Origin: Candidatus Hydrogenedentota bacterium
GTDB lineage: Bacteria > Hydrogenedentota > Hydrogenedentia > Hydrogenedentales > SLHB01
Direction: 5' to 3'
Length of the DNA stretch: 7,719 nucleotides
Assembly (NCBI GenBank): GCA_029262095.1
Contig: JAJDAB010000496.1
Span: 1-7,719 of the forward strand
Shown here: piece after piece, positions 1 through 3,973 of the stretch
Position numbering within the stretch: position 1 is the first letter of the stretch
Layout of the letters: each line of letters begins with the position of its first letter
Notes under the pieces: generated by a model
What the model saw: the letters and a program-made list of their open reading frames with translations, nothing else
Databases searched by the model: none
What the model was told of the DNA's origin: nothing
Made by a program: the position numbers and the translations under genes

Positions 1-1
1 C

Positions 2-1075
2 ATGGATATCTATCGCAAGGTATCCGCCAGTATTCAGGCGAAGAGGCTCCCTGGAATGACGGTCGCCTACGAGAGTATGACGACGGAATTTGCGATGTCC
101 GGTGCGGTTCAACGACTTGATGATCTCATTGCCGACCCTGATGTGGGGTTGACCGAAGCGGAATTGGCCGATTTTTTCCCCGGGGTGCTGGAAACGAATC
201 GGTACGCTGCGCTCGGTGGCGGCATGTATTCGTTCCCTTTTAGCAAAGCGGTCCTGGTGATGTACTTCAATCGGCGTGTCCTTCGCGAGGCGGGTATTGA
301 GTCACCGCCTCGTACGTGGGATAAATTCATTGCGCAATGCAAAACGGTTCGGGAAAATACCGGAAAATTTGGATACGCGATCGATATCGATTGTTCTACG
401 CTGGATGGGTTTCTGATGTCGCTGGGCGGCGAGATCGTTGCAGAAGATGGACGCGCGTTCGCTGACCCCGCGATGCTTCAGATATTCGAGATGTTGCGGT
501 TTCTGGTGGATGAAGACCTCGCCTACCTTACACCCCCGCGCACTTTCGAGGACCGCAGTGCATTCGCCCAGGATGAGGTGGCATTCATCTTTCGATCGAG
601 TTCGCACCTGGCACCTATCGGCGAATTGATGGAAGGTGATCGCAATGCGTGGGGCGTCGCCGTGATTCCGCAGGACGACCCGGCCGATCCAAAGACGGTG
701 CTGTATGGGCCGAACGCTTGCGTGTTTGCGGTTGGCGACGAGCAGGTTCGCACAAGTTGGGCGTTTATTCGATATTTCAGTGAGCCGAAAAACAGTATTA
801 AGTGGGCGCTCGGTACGGGATATTTGCCTGTTCGCAAGTCAGCGGCGGAGCTGCCAGAACTGAAAGCGTACTGGGGCGAGTGGGAAGGGCATCGTGTGCC
901 CTACGACTGTTTGGCATTTGCGAGACCTGAGCCGAACCTCGCGGGATGGCAAGAAGTGCGAGGGCTGGTGGAAGTGGCGGCGAAAGACGTTGTTACAGGC
1001 ATTCGTACTCCGGAAGCAGCAGCAGCGGAATTGACGACGAAAGCGACCGCGGTTCTAGAGAATGCGGCTCCCTAA
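2..1075 (+). CDS. ABC transporter solute-binding protein, sugar type (5' partial)
   Basis: The protein resembles family-1 extracellular solute-binding proteins (MalE/UgpB type), which capture sugars or glycerol-phosphate derivatives outside the membrane and deliver them to an ABC permease. The visible 357 residues lack a signal peptide and begin where the family is already about 60-80 residues into the precursor, so the ATG at base 2 is probably an internal methionine and the true start lies left of the window. Supporting motifs: the hinge segment PFSKAVLVMYFNRRVLREAG (residues 79-98) followed by PRTWDKF (103-109), which matches the family's 'pf..s..vlyYNk..f..aGl..pP.TWdel' pattern; GTGYLPVRKSA (271-281), the usual C-lobe motif; and a C-terminal helix GIRTPEAAAAELTTKA near 333-348. 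The substrate cannot be told from sequence. Permease genes are expected outside the window. Family assignment is firm; specificity is not. Confidence 0.88.
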   Translation: MDIYRKVSASIQAKRLPGMTVAYESMTTEFAMSGAVQRLDDLIADPDVGLTEAELADFFPGVLETNRYAALGGGMYSFPFSKAVLVMYFNRRVLREAGIESPPRTWDKFIAQCKTVRENTGKFGYAIDIDCSTLDGFLMSLGGEIVAEDGRAFADPAMLQIFEMLRFLVDEDLAYLTPPRTFEDRSAFAQDEVAFIFRSSSHLAPIGELMEGDRNAWGVAVIPQDDPADPKTVLYGPNACVFAVGDEQVRTSWAFIRYFSEPKNSIKWALGTGYLPVRKSAAELPELKAYWGEWEGHRVPYDCLAFARPEPNLAGWQEVRGLVEVAAKDVVTGIRTPEAAAAELTTKATAVLENAAP

Positions 1076-1088
1076 TCCGCACGCAGTG

Positions 1089-1310
1089 TTACTCTTCGTC
1101 GCTTCCGCTGGTTAAGTCTTCTAACGCATCGGCGATGGCTTCGCGCGATTCACGTTCTTCGAACGCCTGATCGGAATTTCGGCGACCCGCCGTTCGGCGG
1201 TCGTGGTGATTGACGATGATTCTCTTCTTGCGACGGGAACCCTTTCGCCGTTCCTTTTGGGGATTGCCCTCGGGGTCCAAATATTGGCCGGGTTTCGCTT
1301 CTTCGTTCAC
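1089..1310 (-). CDS. small hypothetical protein, basic core with acidic C-terminus
   Basis: This 73-residue protein is not recognised. It starts NEEAKPGQYLDPEGNP, continues with a strongly basic stretch (ERRKGSRRKKR, then DRRTAGRR) and ends in an acidic helix-like tail (FEERESREAIADALEDL, then SGSDEE). The charge separation would suit a nucleic-acid or partner-binding small protein, but that is inference. The GTG start at 1310-1308 is chosen because AGGCGG lies 9 nt upstream. The reading frame stays open back to a TTG at 1388, but that extension overlaps a candidate promoter and has no Shine-Dalgarno. The gene converges on the solute-binding protein gene, whose stop lies 13 bp away, so the two are not an operon. 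Existence as a gene is likely; function unknown. Confidence 0.55.
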   Translation of the reverse strand: MNEEAKPGQYLDPEGNPQKERRKGSRRKKRIIVNHHDRRTAGRRNSDQAFEERESREAIADALEDLTSGSDEE

Positions 1311-1358
1311 GAGTACGATCCGCCTTTGTGGTGAGTTGCTTCTTACGTGCGTAACGGC

Positions 1359-1388
1359 AGTATAGGCACGCCGACTGGATGTGATCAA
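1359..1388 (-). promoter_or_regulatory. candidate sigma-70 promoter for the small basic/acidic protein gene
   Basis: Reading the minus strand, TTGATC (1388-1383, 4/6 to the -35 consensus) is followed after 18 nt by TATACT (1364-1359, 5/6 to the -10 consensus). Transcription would begin near 1352, giving a leader of about 40 nt before the GTG start at 1310. This placement is consistent with the short start of the gene and argues against the longer TTG-initiated version. Prediction by eye only. Confidence 0.4.
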
Positions 1389-1516
1389 TGGGTCTTCGTT
1401 TCGAGTTGCAGGACCCCATAGCGTTTTTGTCGAACCCTTATTAGTGTTGGGCGCTCATCTCCTACCTCAATCCGCCCTGTTCAAGGTGGTGTCCGACATT
1501 TCGATCCAAAGCCGCG

Positions 1517-2311
1517 CTAGCCTTGCGAGGGGGAAGGTGCGCCGAGAACCGTATTGCACCACTGCAGAATCTGGACGGTCGCGTTTGGAATTGCATCGAG
1601 GATGTCGGTGCCGTGGTGTGTGCCCGGAAATTCGCGGAGCTCACAAAATCCTGATGCCGAATCGTGCAGTGCATGGCACGTGTCGGAGGAGTAGCGGTCG
1701 CTTTCACCGGTTACCAGCATTGATGGGCGTTTGCCATATTCCGCAAATGCTTGATCAACTCTGATGCCCTTATAAGTCTTTCCAGGAGATAGTAGTACGA
1801 GTGCTCCTACGTCGGGCGACTTTGCTCCGTATCCGGCGGCGAGGTTTGCGCCGATACTCGCGCCGATCACGCCAATGCGATCGGCGTCTACTCCAGAATA
1901 GATCAGCGTATGTTTCGCGGCTTCGATATCGAATAGTACCGCCTTCCACTCATCTGTGGAAAAACCTCGGTACTTTTGCGAATCGGGATTTAGCTTTTCG
2001 GTTTCGCCATGGCCCCGCATATCGAAAGAGATGACAGAATAACCTTCACGCTGCGCACGGGCTGCAAACGGTCCCCAAGCGCTCCGATCTGATCCGTACA
2101 TATGGATAAGGATGAGGCCTGGTGGATTGGCGATTGCGGATTTGTGGAGTGTGGCGGCGATTTTTAGGCCGTCTACGGTGCTCAGTGTGAGGGCGGAACT
2201 TCCGTCGCTAGTTTCAACGCCGGATTCGCAGCCGACTGCGGCGATAACGGCCACCGCGATCATGTATCTGGTGGAAAACGTCGGAATTCTCCTTCGGCGA
2301 ATCGGCTTCAT
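1517..2311 (-). CDS. alpha/beta-hydrolase lipoprotein (dienelactone hydrolase-like)
   Basis: A 264-residue serine hydrolase predicted to be exported and lipid-anchored. The N-terminus has an arginine-rich n-region (RRRR, residues 5-8), a hydrophobic core (MIAVAVIAAVG, 17-27) and a lipobox-like AVGC with Cys28. The hydrolase fold follows: HMYGSDRSAW (70-79) forms the oxyanion-side loop, SFDMRGHGET (95-104) is the typical strand-4 motif, GASIG (150-154) is the nucleophile elbow with Ser152, GESDRYS (202-208) supplies the probable acid Asp205, and THHGTD (231-236) the His232/233. The length suits dienelactone hydrolase/acyl-esterase relatives. The substrate is unknown. The ATG at 2311 overlaps the TGA of an upstream short frame (ATGA), suggesting translational coupling; no strong Shine-Dalgarno is present. 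The lipobox lacks the usual Leu at -3, so anchoring is probable rather than certain. Confidence 0.88.
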   Translation of the reverse strand: MKPIRRRRIPTFSTRYMIAVAVIAAVGCESGVETSDGSSALTLSTVDGLKIAATLHKSAIANPPGLILIHMYGSDRSAWGPFAARAQREGYSVISFDMRGHGETEKLNPDSQKYRGFSTDEWKAVLFDIEAAKHTLIYSGVDADRIGVIGASIGANLAAGYGAKSPDVGALVLLSPGKTYKGIRVDQAFAEYGKRPSMLVTGESDRYSSDTCHALHDSASGFCELREFPGTHHGTDILDAIPNATVQILQWCNTVLGAPSPSQG

Positions 2312-2397
2312 CGGTTCACTACTGGGTCATATCGTCTTCTATTTTGCGCATCCGGGTCAAAATAATCGATTACGAAGTCGGCCTTTTGAATCCTCAT
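2308..2397 (-). CDS. short reading frame abutting the hydrolase start, possibly the tail of a broken gene
   Basis: From ATG 2397-2395 this frame encodes 29 residues (MRIQKADFVIDYFDP at its start, RRRYDPVVNR at its end). It stops at TGA 2310-2308, overlapping the hydrolase ATG by the classic ATGA junction. No Shine-Dalgarno precedes its ATG. The frame is actually open further upstream, to a TGA at 2457-2455, reading HLDIGRRLAE just before the ATG, so it may be the C-terminal part of a protein whose N-terminus sits in another frame (the 62-residue ORF immediately upstream). The composition is protein-like and the overlap is suggestive, but no family is recognised. It could equally be a chance open frame in a leader region. 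Confidence 0.3.
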   Translation of the reverse strand: MRIQKADFVIDYFDPDAQNRRRYDPVVNR

Positions 2398-2462
2398 TTC
2401 AGCTAGTCTACGTCCGATGTCGAGATGATAATTCTTACATCTTCTGGCGGTTCTTCAGCTAG
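2398..2462. repeat. 9-bp direct repeats spaced 56 bp within the small-ORF region
   Basis: The minus-strand sequence CTAGCTGAA occurs at 2462-2454 and again at 2406-2398. In the 62-residue ORF the first copy reads CTA GCT GAA (Leu-Ala-Glu). In the frame that runs to the hydrolase start the second copy is read in the same codon phase, also Leu-Ala-Glu. The copies are 56 bp apart, which is not a multiple of three, so loss or gain of one unit by slippage would switch frames. Confidence 0.4.
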
Positions 2463-2591
2463 CATTTTTGTCCGTTGTGCGCCACGATCTCCGTCGATTT
2501 TGAAACGGTCGATCGCGATCTTCTCTACGACTTCTGTGGTGTCGAAGGTTGGCATGAGTCTGGACGAAAACATTTGGGCGATCGGCATCAT
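2403..2591 (-). CDS. hypothetical 62-residue protein, possibly frameshifted
   Basis: This ORF begins with two consecutive ATG codons (2591-2586) and encodes a mixed-charge peptide with segments TEVVEKIAIDRFKIDGDRG and KMLAEEPPEDVRIII, ending STSDVD. No known family is recognised, and no good Shine-Dalgarno precedes the first ATG. An internal Met at residue 13 (MPTFDTTEVV) is an alternative start. The amino-acid composition looks more like a real protein than a random frame. It lies on the same strand as the hydrolase and ends 91 bp before it. A second frame that continues to the hydrolase start raises the possibility that this is the front half of a disrupted gene. Low to moderate confidence. 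Confidence 0.35.
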   Translation of the reverse strand: MMPIAQMFSSRLMPTFDTTEVVEKIAIDRFKIDGDRGAQRTKMLAEEPPEDVRIIISTSDVD

Positions 2592-2873
2592 TTAGAAGAG
2601 GTTCGTTATGGTTGAACTAGATATTTGGATGTGTTTACTTACAGGTGTATAGGTTTTTGGAGATCGAATCTGTAATTAAAGCGGCATTGTAACTCTAGCA
2701 ATGACAATCAGATAGGGTTATATGATGATGTCATGTGATCATCTTCACAGAACCGCATAAATAAGTCTTGTCGGGATGTTCAATTTGATATCGATCTTTT
2801 GAAACACACGGAAACATTGCGTGTGACTTGTTCGTGTATTCCAGAATTTGGACGAGTAAACGGTCGTGTATCG

Positions 2874-2887
2874 ACTATCTAGATAGT
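2874..2887. repeat. perfect 14-bp palindrome, possible operator
   Basis: ACTATCT is followed directly by its reverse complement AGATAGT with no spacer. Perfect even-length palindromes of this size in AT-rich intergenic DNA often bind dimeric helix-turn-helix regulators. No regulator gene lies in the window, so the role is unknown. Confidence 0.35.
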
Positions 2888-2889
2888 AA

Positions 2890-2929
2890 AATTTTGGGTG
2901 CTTGAGAAGATTTTCTTACTACCAAAATT
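2890..2929. repeat. 8-bp inverted repeat around an AT-rich loop
   Basis: AATTTTGG (2890-2897) pairs with CCAAAATT (2922-2929) across a 24-nt interval that itself holds a small AAGA/TCTT stem. Starting 2 bp after the 14-bp palindrome, it may be part of one protein-binding region or a weak hairpin. It is not followed by a U-tract, so it is not a convincing terminator. Confidence 0.3.
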
Positions 2930-2960
2930 GATCGGAAGATCTTTTACATGTTGGAGGCAG

Positions 2961-2996
2961 ATGATGAGGGAACTTCGTCTCAGTTCGGAATACTGA
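2961..2996 (+). CDS. 11-codon short ORF with good ribosome-binding site, possible leader peptide
   Basis: GGAGG at 2953-2957 sits 6 nt before ATG 2964 (3 nt before ATG 2961). The peptide reads MMRELRLSSEY and stops at TGA 2994-2996. Its last codons lie inside a hairpin (2975-3000). After the stop the same frame continues Ala-Thr-Lys and then Met at 3006. It could be a leader peptide controlling downstream translation, the start of a gene interrupted by the TGA, or chance. No run of identical codons typical of amino-acid attenuators is present. Confidence 0.25.
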   Translation: MMRELRLSSEY

Positions 2997-3000
2997 GCGA
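2975..3000 (+). promoter_or_regulatory. RNA hairpin just upstream of the 3006 start codon
   Basis: TCG-(bulged T)-CTCAGT at 2975-2984 pairs with ACTGAG-CGA at 2992-3000, giving nine base pairs with one bulge and a 7-nt loop. It overlaps the end of the short ORF and ends five bases before ATG 3006. There is no U-tract, so a translational or processing role is more plausible than termination. Confidence 0.3.
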
Positions 3001-3005
3001 CCAAA

Positions 3006-3197
3006 ATGAATGAAAAGATCGTGTGCACGCGCGAAAAATTTTTAGAGTATACCAATAAAAACTTGCTATTTTCGTCGATGTTTGGTAAACAACCGTTAGA
3101 AGAGTTAGCTTATGCGACGAATATTCAGTCAAGTATGGTACGAAGTGGGGGACACAGCGACGATAATAGTCGCATTCATGTCCGGGGAATTCAATAG
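3006..3197 (+). CDS. doubtful hypothetical protein, 63 residues
   Basis: The frame from ATG 3006 encodes a 63-residue peptide beginning MNEKIVCTREKFLEYTNKN. Its first part is rich in A/T-ending codons (AAA, TTT, TTA, AAT) unlike the neighbouring genes, and it has no Shine-Dalgarno directly upstream. The stretch EKFLEYTNKNLLFSSMFG could be helical, but the C-terminal third (SGGHSDDNSRIHVRG) looks non-globular. It follows the 11-codon short ORF in the same frame, so it might be the downstream part of one interrupted gene or be translationally coupled to it. No family is recognised; it may be a chance ORF or a degraded gene. Confidence 0.2.
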   Translation: MNEKIVCTREKFLEYTNKNLLFSSMFGKQPLEELAYATNIQSSMVRSGGHSDDNSRIHVRGIQ

Positions 3198-3240
3198 AGC
3201 AACATCCCTTTGTTTCGGGGGAACAACTTGTGCCGAGACG

Positions 3241-3255
3241 TATCCACAGTGGATA
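3241..3255. repeat. 15-bp palindrome resembling an operator; contains a near DnaA box
   Basis: TATCCAC-A-GTGGATA is a perfect inverted repeat with a one-base centre, 108 bp before the lysine-rich protein gene. With the preceding base it reads GTATCCACA, one mismatch from the DnaA box TTATCCACA. A lone near-match is not evidence of an origin. An operator for the downstream gene is equally possible. Confidence 0.3.
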
Positions 3256-3307
3256 TGTTTGAACGCGTTTAGTGCGTCAGGACGGAGTCGCAGACGGTTT
3301 AGTGAGT

Positions 3308-3336
3308 TTGCCACTGCACCAGACGTAACGGATGAT
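3308..3336 (+). promoter_or_regulatory. candidate sigma-70 promoter of the lysine-rich protein gene
   Basis: TTGCCA (3308-3313, 5/6 to TTGACA) is followed by exactly 17 nt and GATGAT (3331-3336, 4/6 to TATAAT). Initiation near 3343 would give a leader of about 20 nt that contains only the Shine-Dalgarno. Together with the terminator this would make the lysine-rich gene a monocistronic unit. Confidence 0.4.
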
Positions 3337-3347
3337 AGCGGCTACGC

Positions 3348-3356
3348 AAAAGGAGG
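3348..3356 (+). promoter_or_regulatory. strong Shine-Dalgarno of the lysine-rich protein gene
   Basis: AAAAGGAGG lies 6 nt before ATG 3363 and is a near-perfect anti-16S match, the best in the window. It fixes the start codon and suggests high expression. Confidence 0.85.
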
Positions 3357-3362
3357 GATAGC

Positions 3363-3680
3363 ATGGCGCTAAAGAAACGTGCAGCGCGAAAGAAAAGCGG
3401 TGCTAAGAAAAAGAGTGCGGCCAAAAAGAAACGCACCGTGAAGCAGAAGAAGGTCGCCACGAAGAAACGTAAGGCCGCTCCGAAGAAGAGGCGGGCTACG
3501 AAGAAAAAGGCCGCGAGTAAAAAGAAGCGCGCTACGAAAAAGCGTGCGACTAAGAAAAAGGCCGCGACCAAGAAGAAGCGCGCTACTAAGAAGCGTGCGA
3601 CTAAGAAGAAGGCCGCGTCGAAAAAACGTAAGGCCGCTCCAAAGAAGAAACGCGCCGCGAAGAAACGCGGACGCCGGTAG
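3363..3680 (+). CDS. lysine-rich histone H1-like DNA-binding protein
   Basis: The 105-residue protein is built almost only from Lys, Arg, Ala, Thr and Ser in motifs such as KKRAT, KKKAA, KKRKAAPKK, like the C-terminal tail of eukaryotic histone H1 and bacterial H1-like proteins (Hc1/Hc2 of Chlamydia, AlgP-type tails, and many small planctomycetal proteins). Such proteins are thought to coat or compact DNA, or bind RNA, through charge. It has no folded domain, membrane segment or acidic residue at all. Residues 51-67 and 68-84 are two near-identical 17-residue repeats, and KKRKAAPKK occurs at 34-42 and 87-95. The start is fixed by the AGGAGG ribosome-binding site, and a strong intrinsic terminator follows 17 nt after the stop. 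The long phenylalanine-rich frame on the opposite strand is its shadow. The nucleoid role is family-based inference. Confidence 0.85.
   Translation: MALKKRAARKKSGAKKKSAAKKKRTVKQKKVATKKRKAAPKKRRATKKKAASKKKRATKKRATKKKAATKKKRATKKRATKKKAASKKRKAAPKKKRAAKKRGRR
3513..3614 (+). repeat. two 51-bp in-frame tandem repeats in the histone-like gene
   Basis: Bases 3513-3563 and 3564-3614 encode ASKKKRATKKRATKKKA and ATKKKRATKKRATKKKA. The DNA copies differ at only a few, mostly synonymous, positions (AAA/AAG, ACG/ACT), indicating a fairly recent duplication. Repeat number may vary between strains. Confidence 0.8.
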
Positions 3681-3697
3681 TTTACTAGTATTGCCTG

Positions 3698-3735
3698 AAA
3701 GGGCTCGCGAATCGTCAAGATTCGCGAGCCCTTTT
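3698..3735 (+). terminator. intrinsic terminator after the lysine-rich gene
   Basis: GGGCTCGCGAATC (3701-3713) pairs perfectly with GATTCGCGAGCCC (3719-3731) around a 5-nt loop GTCAA. Flanking AAA/TTT extends the stem to 16 bp, and four T residues follow (3732-3735). The A-run before and T-run after would also allow function in the reverse direction, although no minus-strand gene needs it here. Confidence 0.92.
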
Positions 3736-3859
3736 GGTCGTTTAGGAGGCCTTATAATCGCCTTCGTGGAGGGGGATTCGGCCTAAGCTCATCGTGGCCC
3801 GTGAGCATCGTTTCCTTTGTAGTTAGTTCTTGGGCCTTGTAGTACTTCCTTCTTGGTGC

Positions 3860-3889
3860 CGGTCAGGTGCCTCAGTTCTTGGCTGACCG
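3860..3889. repeat. 7-bp inverted repeat in the intergenic region before the NamZ fusion gene
   Basis: CGGTCAG (3860-3866) pairs with CTGACCG (3883-3889) over 16 nt. The surrounding 240-bp spacer also holds short direct repeats (GGTGCC at 3855 and 3866; AGTTCTTGG at 3825 and 3874; CTCATCGTG at 3788 and 3893). No coding frame is evident in the spacer. Function unknown; it may be regulatory or a decayed sequence. Confidence 0.25.
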
Positions 3890-3919
3890 CAACTCATCGT
3901 GTTGCATCCCTCAAGTTTG

Positions 3920-3948
3920 TTGACCACTATAGGTGGATACCGTCAAAT
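3920..3948 (+). promoter_or_regulatory. weak candidate promoter of the serine hydrolase-NamZ gene
   Basis: TTGACC (3920-3925, 5/6) is followed after 17 nt by TCAAAT (3943-3948, 4/6). A start near 3955 would leave a leader of about 20 nt. An imperfect GTGG-type dyad (CCAC at 3924-3927, GTGG at 3933-3936) lies between the two boxes. The leader shows no clear Shine-Dalgarno. Confidence 0.3.
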
Positions 3949-3973
3949 ATTATCGAGCCGTTAAGCGAGTGCA

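Larger units (their letters stand above)
2592..2960. other. AT-rich intergenic interval with palindromes, no gene seen
   Basis: No credible coding frame or RNA gene is seen here. Sampled 60-bp lines have about 32-38% G+C, clearly below the flanking genes. The interval separates the minus-strand hydrolase cluster from plus-strand units, so it should hold divergent promoters, but no convincing -35/-10 pair stands out. It contains a loose inverted repeat GATGAT/ATCATC (2724-2729 and 2738-2743), a perfect 14-bp palindrome at 2874-2887, an 8-bp inverted repeat at 2890-2929 and AAGATCTT at 2936-2943. Confidence 0.6.

Noticed and set aside
1062..1080. Terminator after the solute-binding protein gene (GCGG...CCGC)
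   Set aside because: Only a 4-bp stem with no T-tract.
1381..1764. 127-residue plus-strand ORF over the hydrolase 3' end
   Set aside because: It overlaps the well-supported hydrolase on the other strand, has no recognisable motif and is Arg/Cys-rich as expected of a shadow frame.
3241..3255. Replication origin suggested by a DnaA-box-like sequence
   Set aside because: Only one near-match, no DnaA-box cluster and no dnaA/dnaN/gidA genes nearby.
3112..3372. 86-residue plus-strand ORF running into the lysine-rich gene
   Set aside because: It overlaps the promoter, Shine-Dalgarno and start of the lysine-rich gene in another frame, has no ribosome-binding site and no recognisable motif.
3363..3680. 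CRISPR-like or satellite repeat array suggested by the periodic sequence
   Set aside because: The periodicity is codon-phased Lys/Arg/Ala coding repeats without unique spacers.
3299..3718. 139-residue phenylalanine/arginine-rich ORF on the minus strand
   Set aside because: It is the antisense of the lysine-rich repeat gene (AAG/AAA read as CTT/TTT); it has no ribosome-binding site and the terminator hairpin lies at its start.
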